Source: Bradyrhizobium sp. Rc3b | GTDB lineage: Bacteria > Pseudomonadota > Alphaproteobacteria > Rhizobiales > Xanthobacteraceae | Assembly (NCBI RefSeq): GCF_900114915.1 | Contig: NZ_FOUS01000003.1 | Location: forward strand, 558,001-622,000 | Length of the DNA: 64,000 nt | Direction: 5' to 3' | Part shown: piece by piece, positions 25,630 through 34,175 of the stretch | How the letters are laid out: the number at the start of each line of letters is the position of its first letter | How positions within the stretch are numbered: the stretch's first letter is position 1 | Notes under the pieces: generated by a model | The model's database searches: none | Seen by the model: the letters and a program-made list of their open reading frames with translations, nothing else | Told to the model about the DNA's origin: nothing | Translations under genes and position numbers: made by a program

Positions 25630-26034
25630 TTCGCTCTCTTCCAGATTTTCGAGAGCGGCCCGTCGGCCCCAAAGACCGGATCCTTGCGCGGCACCGACAC
25701 CTTCGGAATGGCCTTCAGCGCCCGCTGATGTGGCGTGCACCCACTCGGCCATACGCTTGATCATTGCATCGGTTAGTGTTGCGACGACGGGGCGTTCTTT
25801 GAGCAGGGCCTCGGCGCTCGCCAACGTCCGATTGAAGTCCGCTAGGACGTGCGTGGCAGCGACATTCGCCTCCCGTAGCACCTTGGTGCCAAGGGATTTC
25901 TTCAGGAAGACCTGCTTGGGTTTCTCAGACTTGAGAACGCGCGCGACGGCTTCTTGGAGGCGTTCAGGCACCTTCCGCTGAGCGTGGTACGTCCCGTGTC
26001 TATCCTTGATCAGTCCCATCAACGCGCGCATCAA
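25630..26034 (-). pseudogene. Tyrosine recombinase (integrase) N-terminal remnant
   Basis: About 105-110 codons match the N-terminal arm-binding and SAM-like region of rhizobial phage integrases: GLIKDRHGTYHAQRKVPERL near residue 7, LKKSLGTKVLREANVAA, then FNRTLASAEALL. The catalytic domain with R, HxxR and Tyr is absent. The sequence instead runs in frame into the DUF3147 gene's leader. So an integrase was cut off after its first third. It lies about 85 bases from a tRNA-Glu 3' half on the same strand, the usual integrase-next-to-attachment-site arrangement of an integrative element. Confidence 0.72.
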
Positions 26035-26120
26035 AAGCTACCACGCAGTGCTACCACCTGAGCGCAGTCAAAGCCATGATTTGCGTGATGTTTTTGAAAT
26101 CTCAGCGCTTCTAAAGCCGC

Positions 26121-26164
26121 TGGCGCTCCCTAGGGGAATCGAACCCCTGTTTCAGCCTTGAGAG
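26121..26164 (-). pseudogene. tRNA-Glu(CTC) 3' half, probable attachment site
   Basis: Read on the minus strand: anticodon loop CTCTCAA, the 3' half of the anticodon stem (GGCTG), variable loop AAAC, T-arm AGGGG-TTCGATT-CCCCT, acceptor AGGGAGC, then G and CCA. This is a clean 3' half of a glutamate tRNA with anticodon CTC. The bases before the loop do not form the other half of the stem, so the tRNA identity starts exactly at the anticodon loop. That is where tyrosine recombinases often cross over. The integrase remnant begins 87 bases further on. Confidence 0.72.
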
Positions 26165-26365
26165 GGTAAATTCGATCCGCTTGATGATCATCGCGAGGAG
26201 AGTCCTGCGATGAAGAGCTTACGGATGTCAGGGCCGGCTCGTTTGCGCGAGCAGGCGCTACCGCACCAGTTTCGCACCAGAAACGATCCAGCCGGAGCGC
26301 AACAAACGAGATCAGATTCAAACAAAAAGTCAGCAAAATCAACGAAGCCAATCGTTGTCCCGCCG

Positions 26366-26410
26366 CTCATAACGGTCTGGTTGCAGGTTCGAGTCCTGCC
26401 GGGCCCACCA
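26366..26410 (+). pseudogene. tRNA-Met/Ile(CAT) 3' half, probable attachment site
   Basis: Anticodon loop CTCATAA at 26366-26372, stem half CGGTC, then GCAGG-TTCGAGT-CCTGC as T-arm, acceptor CGGGCCC, and ACCA. It is a 3' half of a CAT tRNA (methionine or modified isoleucine). Only three bases before the loop still pair, then the similarity stops. It lies 200 bases from the tRNA-Glu half and points the other way. In the usual model this is the displaced tRNA end at the right border of an element lying to its left. Confidence 0.72.
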
Positions 26411-26732
26411 GCGGGATCAATGGTTTCCTCGCGATCGTAGATTCGGCGGAATTTTCGCAAGAGGAGCTCTGGCGGCAGGTTGCACTTTCGTGGGCGGAAC
26501 GGCCACTCGATGGTTGCGAACCTGCAAGCGGAACGTGCAGATTGGCGATGTCCAATCCTTTTGGACTCGGCAAACCGGCCAGGACGTACGGCGCCTGGAC
26601 GTCCCTCGATACCGATGCCCCGCAGCCGCAAATTTGCGGATGGTGTAATTCCTACTCCAGCAACAGGCTGCTGAAGTCGTTGGCCTCGGGCATTTCGCCA
26701 TGCGTTAGCTCTGGTGCCATATTCGCGATACG
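26411..26732. other. Non-coding stretch right of the tRNA fragment
   Basis: 322 bases between the tRNA-Met half and the end of the ABC permease gene. No complete gene is visible. A minus-strand reading near 26720-26655 (LTHGEMPEANDFSSLLLE, stop) looks like the last codons of a lost gene, but I cannot name it. I take this as the transition back to core chromosome. Confidence 0.35.
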
Positions 26733-27518
26733 TCAGGCATTCCTACGGCGTCGCCCAGTTGCGAGCAGCACCAGCACGAAGGAAGCCGCCGTCATCAGTG
26801 TCGAGATCGCGGCAATGGTCGGATCGATCTCGTCGCGGAGCGCGGTGAACATGCGCTTGGTCAGCGGCTGATATTGCCCGCCGGAGATGAACAGCGCGAC
26901 GATGGTCTCGTCCATCGCCGAGATGAAGGCGAAGATGCCGCCGGCGACCACGCTGGACTTGATCTGCGGCAGCGTCACCGCAAAGAAGCTGCGCAGGCGG
27001 TTCATGCCGAGGCTCCGCGCCACCATCTCCTGCGCGGGATCGAAGCTCTGCAGGCCCGCCAGCACCGAGATGACGACATAGGGCAATCCCAGCATCACAT
27101 TCGCCAGCACGAGGCCGGGCATGGTCGCGACCAGGCCGACCTTGGCGTAGAGAAAGAAGATGCCGACCGCGGTGATGATGATCGGCACCACCAGCGGCAG
27201 CAACAGCGCAATGTGGATCACGCGCATGATCCGCAGTTTTGAATGGCTGATGGCATAGGCGGCGGCTACCCCCAATGGGGTTGCGATCACCACGGTCAGC
27301 AACCCGACCGTCAGCGTCACCCGCGTCGCCTGCATCCAGGCCGGATTCGAAAAATACTGCTGGTACCAACGCGTAGAGAACGACGGTGGCGGGAAAGTCA
27401 GGAAGCGCGCGCTGGAAAACGAGATCGGCGCGATGATCAGCACGGGCAGGATCAGATAGACCAGCACCAGCGCGCTGATCACGTAGAGGGCAATACGTGC
27501 GGGAGAGATGCGCGTCAT
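26733..27518 (-). CDS. Polyamine-type ABC transporter permease (PotC-like)
   Basis: 261-residue inner-membrane permease with six predicted helices. The binding-protein-dependent transport loop is seen as ARSLGMNRLRSFFAVTLPQI near residue 170. This EAA-type loop contacts the ATPase. It opens with a helix YVISALVLVYLILPVLIIAP. The ATG at 27518 overlaps the stop of the upstream permease by 4 bases. It is the last gene of the operon. Confidence 0.9.
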   Translation of the reverse strand: MTRISPARIALYVISALVLVYLILPVLIIAPISFSSARFLTFPPPSFSTRWYQQYFSNPAWMQATRVTLTVGLLTVVIATPLGVAAAYAISHSKLRIMRVIHIALLLPLVVPIIITAVGIFFLYAKVGLVATMPGLVLANVMLGLPYVVISVLAGLQSFDPAQEMVARSLGMNRLRSFFAVTLPQIKSSVVAGGIFAFISAMDETIVALFISGGQYQPLTKRMFTALRDEIDPTIAAISTLMTAASFVLVLLATGRRRRNA

Positions 27519-28384
27519 TTCTGCCCCAGCACACGATCGAGCGAGATGAAGCGGCTGACGACAAAGAAGATTGCGAGCACGCTGAGAAGCAGCACCACCG
27601 CGACGGCGCTCGCCGCGCCGAACTGGTTGTAGAGCTCGACATTGCGGCTCACCAGCATCGACACCATCACGGTGCGGCCGCCGCCGAGCAGCTCCGGCGT
27701 GATGTAGAAGCCGAGGCAGAGCACGAACACCATGGTGCAGCCGGCGAGCACGCCCGGAAACGACAGCGGCAGGAAGACCCTGAAGAAGGTCAGCGACGGG
27801 CTCGCGCCCAGGCTGGCGCCGGCCTGCATCAGGTCGTTCGGAATCTTCTGCATGGCGGCATAGAGCGGCAGCACCATGAAGGGCAGCAGGATATGCACGG
27901 TCGCGACCACCGTGCCAAAGGTGTTGTGGACCAGCGCGAGCGGCTCGGAGATGGCGTCGAGATAGCGCAGGAACTGGTTGATCACGCCGGTGCGCTGCAG
28001 CAGCGCCAGCCAGGCATAGGCGCGCACCAGCACGCTGGTCCAGAACGGCAGCACCACCAGCGACAGGATGAGGATACTCCAGCCTTTCGGCAACGCGTTG
28101 GCAAGATAAGCCACGGGATAGCCGAGCAGCAGCGCGATCAATGTGACCGCGAGGCTGATCTCGAAGGTCAGTGCGAAGCTGCGCCAGTAGACGTCCTCGG
28201 TAAAGACGCGGCGATAATTCTCCAGTGTGAAGCCGTCATGATAGATCGACTGCCAGGCGAGCCAGCCGACCGGCAGCACGATCAGCGCCAGAATCACCAG
28301 CAGCGCCGGCGACACCAGCGCCAGCATCAGGCCGTGCTCGCGGCGCTGATGCCTTTGCGATCGATCTGGCTCTGATATCGTCAA
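27515..28384 (-). CDS. Polyamine-type ABC transporter permease (PotB-like)
   Basis: About 289 residues. Six helices start at LMLALVSPALLVILALIVLP, and the EAA-type loop GASLGASPSLTFFRVFLPLS sits near residue 195. I chose the TTG at 28384 because GAGG lies 5-8 bases upstream; the frame extends to 28510, but that part lies inside a palindromic repeat. An ATG at 28327 is the alternative. Partner of the PotC-like permease. The repeat between it and the binding-protein gene may trim the transcript. Confidence 0.87.
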   Translation of the reverse strand: MTISEPDRSQRHQRREHGLMLALVSPALLVILALIVLPVGWLAWQSIYHDGFTLENYRRVFTEDVYWRSFALTFEISLAVTLIALLLGYPVAYLANALPKGWSILILSLVVLPFWTSVLVRAYAWLALLQRTGVINQFLRYLDAISEPLALVHNTFGTVVATVHILLPFMVLPLYAAMQKIPNDLMQAGASLGASPSLTFFRVFLPLSFPGVLAGCTMVFVLCLGFYITPELLGGGRTVMVSMLVSRNVELYNQFGAASAVAVVLLLSVLAIFFVVSRFISLDRVLGQK

Positions 28385-28411
28385 CGCCGCCTCGTCGGTG
28401 TCAGTTGTTGC

Positions 28412-28540
28412 ACCTCTCCCGCTTGCGGGAGAGGTCGGATCGCGAAAGCGATCCGGGTGAGGGTTCGGTCCCCTGGGGGAATCTTCGTTGCCGAGACACC
28501 CTCTCCCCAACCCTCCCCCGCAAGCGGGGGAGGGAGCGCA
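28412..28540. repeat. Palindromic intergenic repeat, family C (CTCTCCCGCTTGCGGGAGAG type)
   Basis: Two hairpins face each other: CTCTCCCGCTTGCGGGAGAG at about 28413-28433 and CCTCCCCCGCAAGCGGGGGAGG at about 28510-28533. Between them, CGGATCGCGAAAGCGATCCG and GGTGAGGG...CCCTCTCC also pair. This type is widespread in alphaproteobacterial intergenic regions as I recall. It separates the binding-protein gene from the permease genes inside one operon, a typical place for differential mRNA stability. Confidence 0.8.
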
Positions 28541-28580
28541 GCATCGGCTGTGGCAACACTTGCGCTCATCACGACTTCGC

Positions 28581-29627
28581 TCACTTCTGCATGAACGACG
28601 CCCAGCGCTTCTCGGCCGCCTCGCCGGCGGGCGAGGACCACCAGGCGTAGGACATCAGCGCCTGCTTCGCTGCATTCGCCGGCTCGCTCGGCAATTGCGC
28701 GGCACGCTCGGGCTTGATCACATTTGTTTCGAAAGCCTTTGGATTGCCCGGGCCGTAGTCGATGTGGAGTGGAAGGTTGGCCTGGTGCACGGGATCGACG
28801 GCCTCGTTGAGAAATTTCACCGCCGTGGCGAGATTCGGCGCGCCCTTGAGGATGCAGAGCGAGGTGCTCTGCAAAATGCCCTGGTTGTAGGTGAAGGAGA
28901 CTTTGGCGCCTTCCTTGGCGACCGCGCTGACACGGCCGTTCCAGGCCATCTCCATGTCGATCTCGCCGTCGTTGAGCAGCTGCGCCGACTGCGCACCCGA
29001 GGTCCACCACACCGTGATGTGCGGCTTAATCTCCTCCAGCTTCTTGAAGGCGCGGTCGACATCGAGCGGATAGAGCTTGTCGGGCGCAACACCGTCGGCC
29101 ATCAGCGCGGCCTCGAGCGTTGCGAACGGGTGGTTGCGCAGCGCGCGGCGGCCCGGAAATTTCTTGACGTCCCAGAAATCGGCCCAGCTACTCGGCGCGT
29201 CCTTCGGGAACGTCTTCTGGCTGTAGGCCAGCACGCTGGAATAGAACTCATAGGAGACCGAATAGGGACTGCGATACGCCTCCGGCATCGCCGCGCCGTT
29301 CGGGATCTTCGAGAAGTCGAGCTTCTCCATCAGCCCCTGCTCGCCGCCGCGCAGGCAGTTGCCGGTCGGGGTGTCGACGACGTCCCAGATCGGCTTGCCG
29401 CTGCCGACCTGGGTCTTGATCGCGGGCCAGGCGTCGGGAATGGAATCCTGGTTGATGGTGATGCCGAGCTTCTTGGCGGAGGGATCCAGGATCGCCACCG
29501 TCTGCGCCTGCTGGTAGGCGCCGCCCTGCGAGACGAAGGTGATCTGCTCGGCGGCATCGGCCGCATTGGTCAATCCGATTGCGCCCAGCAGCGCGCAGCC
29601 CAGTCCAAACTTCTGCTTCATCGTCAT
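28581..29627 (-). CDS. Polyamine-type periplasmic substrate-binding protein (PotD-like)
   Basis: 348 residues. A Sec signal (FGLGCALLGAIGLTNAADA) precedes AEQITFVSQGGAYQQAQTVA, the mature start common to PotD-like proteins. WWTSGAQSAQLLNDGE and AYAWWSSP-type segments line the ligand cleft in this family. I chose the ATG at 29627 because GGAGGA lies about 8 bases upstream; the frame opens at 29666. The ligand may be putrescine, a related amine or another small cation; the PuuB-like oxidase encoded just upstream supports an amine. Confidence 0.88.
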   Translation of the reverse strand: MTMKQKFGLGCALLGAIGLTNAADAAEQITFVSQGGAYQQAQTVAILDPSAKKLGITINQDSIPDAWPAIKTQVGSGKPIWDVVDTPTGNCLRGGEQGLMEKLDFSKIPNGAAMPEAYRSPYSVSYEFYSSVLAYSQKTFPKDAPSSWADFWDVKKFPGRRALRNHPFATLEAALMADGVAPDKLYPLDVDRAFKKLEEIKPHITVWWTSGAQSAQLLNDGEIDMEMAWNGRVSAVAKEGAKVSFTYNQGILQSTSLCILKGAPNLATAVKFLNEAVDPVHQANLPLHIDYGPGNPKAFETNVIKPERAAQLPSEPANAAKQALMSYAWWSSPAGEAAEKRWASFMQK

Positions 29628-29649
29628 CCTCGCCTCCTCCAAAGACTTC

Positions 29650-30957
29650 TCACTGACCGATCGCATCCAGAAACTGGTACCAGCCGGCGACCATGCGCAC
29701 GGCGGGCTCGCGCAGCGGATAGAACGGAATGGTCTTCATGCGACTGACATCGAGCAGGGCGACGTCGGGGCTCTCGCCGCGCACGAAGGCGGCGAGATAG
29801 CGGCCCATCAGGCTCGACATCGCCACACCTGCTCCGTTGTAGCCCAGCGAGACCAGCGTGCGGTCGTCGAGCCGGCCGATATGCGGCACCGAATCCAGCG
29901 TCATCGCGACGAGGCCCGACCATTTGTATGCGAGCGGGACCTCGGCCAGATCAGGGAAGATGCTGACCATCGCCTTGCGCAGCGCGTCGAACGCGGCCTG
30001 GGAGTCCTGCTTGCCGAATGCGCCGCGCCCGCCGAAGATCACGCGATTGCCGACCATGCGGAACCAGCGCATCATGCGCTTGGTCTCGGTGTAGGTCCGT
30101 CCCGTCGGCATCAGCTTGCCAGCGAGATTGCGCGGCAGCTGCTCGGTCGCCACCATGGCGCTGCGGAACGGGATCAGCGTGCGCTGCAGACGCGCGGTCG
30201 CGCCGGTCAAATCCGAATAGCTGTTGGTCGCGATGATCGCCTGTTTCGCGCGCACCGCGCCTTGCGGCGTCTCGGCGACGATGCCGCCGTTCTCGCGCCG
30301 CAGCTTGACGACCGGAGATTCCTGGAAGATCGGAACACCGCGGCGCGCCACGCCATCGGCGAGGCCGCGCAGATAGTTCAGCGGATGGATCCCGCCCGAG
30401 CCGGGATTGAGCACGCCGCCGACGAAAATGTCGGAGCCGGTCTCCTCGCGCACGCCGCTTCTGTCGAGGATGCGGACCTCGGCGGAGCCCATCTCGCGCG
30501 TCATCCAGTTGGCTTCGTCGATCGCCGCCTTGAGCGTCGTCTCGTTGTGGGCAGCCTTGACCTGGCCGGTGCGCGTCAGGTTTGCGCTGGTGATACCGAA
30601 TTCGGACACCAGCTCCTCGACCATGTCGGTCGATTCATGAGCGATCTCGTACATGCGCTTTGCCATCGCGCGGCCGTGCACGGCGTCGATCTCGCGGAAC
30701 GATAGGCGAAACTTTGCGGTGATCACGCCACCGTTGCGCCCGCTCGCGCCCCAGCCGGGGCGGTTGGCCTCGAGCACGATCGGTGCGAGCCCGCTCTTGG
30801 CGATATGGTGCGCGGCGGAGAGCCCGGTATAGCCCGCGCCGATGATCACCACATCGGCCTGATGCTCGCCCGACAGCACGGGACAATCGCGCGCCGGCTC
30901 CGCCGTGGCTTCCCACAGCGAGTTGACCGATGGCTGCGCGCTCCAGTCCCGTGTCAT
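29650..30957 (-). CDS. FAD-dependent oxidoreductase, PuuB-like (gamma-glutamylputrescine oxidase type)
   Basis: 435-residue DAO-family flavoprotein. The FAD motif is ADVVIIGAGYTGLSAAHHIA near residue 34, and the family loop is GWGASGRNGGVI, as in gamma-glutamylputrescine oxidases. The C-terminal GYNGAGVAMSSLMG closes the FAD site. Such enzymes oxidise secondary amines of gamma-glutamylated polyamines or methylated amino acids. I chose the ATG at 30957; a GTG at 30969 is possible. It sits in the ABC operon between the HAD and binding-protein genes. No gamma-glutamyl-putrescine synthetase is present, so the exact substrate is open. Confidence 0.87.
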   Translation of the reverse strand: MTRDWSAQPSVNSLWEATAEPARDCPVLSGEHQADVVIIGAGYTGLSAAHHIAKSGLAPIVLEANRPGWGASGRNGGVITAKFRLSFREIDAVHGRAMAKRMYEIAHESTDMVEELVSEFGITSANLTRTGQVKAAHNETTLKAAIDEANWMTREMGSAEVRILDRSGVREETGSDIFVGGVLNPGSGGIHPLNYLRGLADGVARRGVPIFQESPVVKLRRENGGIVAETPQGAVRAKQAIIATNSYSDLTGATARLQRTLIPFRSAMVATEQLPRNLAGKLMPTGRTYTETKRMMRWFRMVGNRVIFGGRGAFGKQDSQAAFDALRKAMVSIFPDLAEVPLAYKWSGLVAMTLDSVPHIGRLDDRTLVSLGYNGAGVAMSSLMGRYLAAFVRGESPDVALLDVSRMKTIPFYPLREPAVRMVAGWYQFLDAIGQ

Positions 30958-30973
30958 GCCCGCGCTCACGGAT

Positions 30974-31690
30974 TTATGCCGCCGGCCCGATCGCTGCGTC
31001 GGCCAGTGCCTTCAAGGTCGGATAATGGAAGTCCGGCTTGGTTAGTGTCTCCACCGCGGGCGTGCCACCAAAACCGGCAATGCCCTGGCGGCGCTCGATC
31101 CAGCACACCTTGTAGCCCAGCTTCCGCGCGATGCCGATGTCGTGGTACTGGCTCTGCGCGACATGCAGAATGTCGGACTGCTTGTAGCCGAAGGCGGACT
31201 GACGCCCCTTGTTGTAAGCGAAGAACTCTGGATTGGGCTTTGCCACCCCGGTGTCGTCGGCGCAGACGGTGTCGTCGAAGGGATTGCCGAGCGCATGCGC
31301 GTAACACGAGAGCGCGACGCGGTCCGCATTGGTCATCGCCACCAGCCGGAATTTCGTGCGCAACCGCTTCAGTGCTTCGACTGAGTCCACGAATGGTCCC
31401 CAGCGCAGCACCGAGAGCTGGAAGACATCGCACGACGCGTCGTCAGACGGCAGGCCGAGCTCCTTGGCGAGATGGCGATAGACGTGGAACATCGCCTCGC
31501 TCGAGCGCTCGTAGTGCATGTCGCGGCCGCGCTTGTAGGGCTCGAAAATCTGATCGTCGCTGAGCTCGGCCGGCGTTTTGCCCGAGATCTTGCGCACTGC
31601 GTTGATCACGCCGGTTTCGAAATCGATCAAGGTGCCGACGACGTCGAAGGTGAGGACCTTGAAATTGCTGAACGCGGCTTGGGTCGACAT
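30974..31690 (-). CDS. HAD-family hydrolase, haloacid dehalogenase type II-like
   Basis: 238-residue HAD protein. Motif I is LTFDVVGTLIDFETG with the nucleophile Asp near residue 15. Motif II is AMTNAD, and motif III Lys is in VAKPNPEFF. Motif IV is unclear, since the expected SxxxD is replaced by a segment around AQSQYHDIG. Its form and its 238-residue length fit 2-haloacid dehalogenases, but these overlap with phosphatases, so the reaction is not certain. Its place inside a polyamine-type operon is unusual and suggests a detoxifying or housekeeping role for the same substrate. Confidence 0.82.
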   Translation of the reverse strand: MSTQAAFSNFKVLTFDVVGTLIDFETGVINAVRKISGKTPAELSDDQIFEPYKRGRDMHYERSSEAMFHVYRHLAKELGLPSDDASCDVFQLSVLRWGPFVDSVEALKRLRTKFRLVAMTNADRVALSCYAHALGNPFDDTVCADDTGVAKPNPEFFAYNKGRQSAFGYKQSDILHVAQSQYHDIGIARKLGYKVCWIERRQGIAGFGGTPAVETLTKPDFHYPTLKALADAAIGPAA

Positions 31691-31723
31691 GTCGTTTTTC
31701 TCTCAGGTTAGACAGGCTAGGGT

Positions 31724-32803
31724 TCAGTCCACCCGGGGCACGATGATGGTGTCCTCGGGGTGAAGGGTGACGGTGAGGCTGCCGCCGAGTGGCGGAATGC
31801 GGCTGTAGGCCTGGTGATAGCTCGGCTGTCGCAGGCTGAGCGCGACGCCGTCGGCAAGCGCCAGAAAGATGCGCAGGCTCTCGCCCTGATAAACGATGTC
31901 GGTGACCGTAGCCGTGAGCCGGTTGCAGGCGGCATCCTGCGCACCATCGTCGATCAGCAGTTTTTCGCTGTGCACGGCCAGCATCAGCGCATCGCCTGTG
32001 GGAATGGCGCGGGCGCTGCGCAGCAGCGCGTTGCCGAGCGCGACGCTGGAGGCGTCGACGCGGCGCACCGGCAGCATCGTGGCCTCGCCGATGAAGCTTG
32101 CGACGAAGGAGTCGGCGGGATGATCGTGCAGCCGCTCGGGCTCGTCGATCTGGATCAGGCGGCCGTCCTTCATCACCGCGACGCGGTCGCTCATGGTCAG
32201 CGCCTCGCGCTGGTCGTGGGTGACGTAGATGATGGTGGCACCGATGCGCTTGTGCAGCGCGCGCAGCTCGATCTGCATGGTCTCGCGCAGCTGCTTGTCC
32301 AGCGCCGAGAGCGGCTCGTCCATCAGGATCAGCCGCGGCTCGAAAATCATCGCGCGCGCGAGCGCGACGCGCTGCCGCTGGCCGCCGGAGAGCTGCGCGA
32401 TGCCGCGCTCCTCGTAGCCGGCAAGGCCGACCATCGACAACGCCGCGCGCACCTTGTCGGGCCAGATCACCTTCGGCAGACGCCGTGCACGCAAGGGAAA
32501 GGCGACGTTCTCGCCGACGCTCATATGCGGGAACAGCGCGTAGTTCTGGAAGACCACGCCGATATCGCGCTTGTGCGGCGGCATCCAGGTGACGTCGCGA
32601 CCACCGAAGAGAATTGCGCCCGACGTCGGGATGATGAAGCCGCCCAAAATGCCGAGCAGCGTGGTCTTGCCGGAACCGGAGGGACCGAGCAGCGAGACGA
32701 ACTCGCCGGCGCCGACATTGAGGGAGACGTCATCGAGGGCGCGAACCGGGCCATAGGCCTTGCTCGCGGATCTGATCTCGACGCTTTCCGCTCGTTTGTC
32801 CAA
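31724..32803 (-). CDS. Polyamine-type ABC transporter ATP-binding protein (PotA-like)
   Basis: 359-residue ATPase. Walker A GPSGSGKT, Q-loop FQNYALFPHMSV, signature LSGGQRQRVALARA, Walker B RLILMDEP, H-loop THDQ. A C-terminal TOBE domain follows (about residues 240-355). I chose the TTG at 32803 (GAGG about 7 bases upstream); a GTG at 32842 has no ribosome site. It is the first gene of the operon, then HAD, oxidase, binding protein and two permeases. The promoter region upstream is shared with a divergent LysR gene. Confidence 0.9.
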   Translation of the reverse strand: MDKRAESVEIRSASKAYGPVRALDDVSLNVGAGEFVSLLGPSGSGKTTLLGILGGFIIPTSGAILFGGRDVTWMPPHKRDIGVVFQNYALFPHMSVGENVAFPLRARRLPKVIWPDKVRAALSMVGLAGYEERGIAQLSGGQRQRVALARAMIFEPRLILMDEPLSALDKQLRETMQIELRALHKRIGATIIYVTHDQREALTMSDRVAVMKDGRLIQIDEPERLHDHPADSFVASFIGEATMLPVRRVDASSVALGNALLRSARAIPTGDALMLAVHSEKLLIDDGAQDAACNRLTATVTDIVYQGESLRIFLALADGVALSLRQPSYHQAYSRIPPLGGSLTVTLHPEDTIIVPRVD

Positions 32804-32963
32804 CGATCGACCTCGCCTCGTCCCTGCAATGGCGTGCCTCACTGCACGCCATAAGCCTGCTTTATAGACAGGGGAGTTGACGCACTCACGCTCGAAGCGT
32901 GCACCGCACCATCTCTTCTCCCGTAAGTCCTGTCTTTAGGCTGTGATGCCAATGACACCAGAC

Positions 32964-33018
32964 TTGGCAAAACTCGGCAATTGCCAAATTCTCACCGCGC
33001 TCATAACATGACGTTATG
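32964..33018. promoter_or_regulatory. LysR-type operator candidates between the ABC operon and the LysR gene
   Basis: Two palindromes: TTGGCAA (32964-32970) with TTGCCAA (32981-32987) across 10 bases, and CATAAC (33002-33007) with GTTATG across 5 bases, the second overlapping the start codon. The first has LysR-box dimensions (T-N11-A type). The shared regulator of this divergent pair is the likely binder. Confidence 0.5.
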
Positions 33019-33954
33019 CCTGAGCTACGCCGGATGCTGCCCTCCAGCAACGCCCTCTTCGTCTTTGACGCAGCGGCGCGCAACGGCAGCTTCACGGCCG
33101 CAGCCGCTGAATTGAACGTCACGCAACCCGCGGTGAGCCGCATGCTCGGCCAGTTCGAGGAGCATCTCGGCGTCCGCCTGTTCGATCGCAAGGCGGGCCG
33201 CGCGGTGCTCACCGAGGAAGGCGAGCTTCTGTATCGCCGCGTGCTCGAAGGCTTTCGCAGCATCGAGACCGGCCTCGTCGAGATCGAGCGCCGCCGCAAG
33301 GGCACCGAAACGGTGACGCTGTCGGTGTCCTCCGCCTTCACCACGCACTGGCTGATGCCGCGCATCGACAAGCTGCAGAAGCAGTTTCCGCAGGTCGATC
33401 TGCGCTTCCAACTCATCTCCGGCGCGTTGCGCGGGCCGGTGGAGAATGTCGACCTTGGCATGCGCTTTCGCGATCGCGACGAGCCGTCGTCGGGCGGCAC
33501 GCTCGTGATGAAGGAAGTCATGCTGCCGATGTGCAGCCCAACCTATCTCGGGGAAACCGATCCCACCGAGAGCAACACCATCATCCGCCTCGCCGAGACG
33601 CCGGGCGACTGGGCCGCAGATTACGCATCGCTCCTCACCGGACGCCGCGGCGCGGCCAAGGCGCTGAGCTTCACCGATTATGCCGTCGTGGTGCAGGCCG
33701 CCCTGCTCGGCCAGGGCATCGCGCTCGGATGGTTGACGGTCGCCTCGCACTGGCTGCTCACCGGCGCGCTTGTGCCGGCCTCCGACCGTCTGACCACCAC
33801 GCGCCGCGTGTGCGAATTCCTGCCGCCGCGCAACCGGCCGATGCGCCCGATCGCTGCTGAGATCCGGGATTGGATCATCGTACAGATGCGGGATGAGCTA
33901 GTGGCAATCGATCGGCAGTACCCACCACTTGGATTGATGGCTGCGTGCTACTGA
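33016..33954 (+). CDS. LysR-family transcriptional regulator, GcvA-like
   Basis: 312 residues. The N-terminal winged helix (ALFVFDAAARNGSFTAAAAE, then VTQPAVSRMLGQFEEHLGVRL) is followed by a LysR effector domain starting near residue 95 (ETVTLSVSSAFTTHWLMPRI). It resembles the GcvA/AmpR group. Effectors of such regulators are small acids or amines. Divergent orientation from the PotA-like gene strongly suggests it controls the polyamine-type operon. No downstream partner gene: the next 220 bases (33955-34175) are empty. Confidence 0.88.
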   Translation: MPELRRMLPSSNALFVFDAAARNGSFTAAAAELNVTQPAVSRMLGQFEEHLGVRLFDRKAGRAVLTEEGELLYRRVLEGFRSIETGLVEIERRRKGTETVTLSVSSAFTTHWLMPRIDKLQKQFPQVDLRFQLISGALRGPVENVDLGMRFRDRDEPSSGGTLVMKEVMLPMCSPTYLGETDPTESNTIIRLAETPGDWAADYASLLTGRRGAAKALSFTDYAVVVQAALLGQGIALGWLTVASHWLLTGALVPASDRLTTTRRVCEFLPPRNRPMRPIAAEIRDWIIVQMRDELVAIDRQYPPLGLMAACY

Positions 33955-34175
33955 ACCGAAGGCAGGTTAGTGACGCCCCAACTTGCAAGATCTAGACGTG
34001 CCGTAGAGATCTACTTGAGACGGTCACTGTGTTCCGCGGGGCTGCCGCGCCGAAGCCCTGAGGGCGAAGGCGGGCGCCGCGTTACGCCGCTTGAGCGTCC
34101 GAGACACCGTTCGGATCGAAGCTCTCTTGCCGCGATCGGAAGACGCCAGGCTCCTCGCGAGCTGATCAGATCGCC

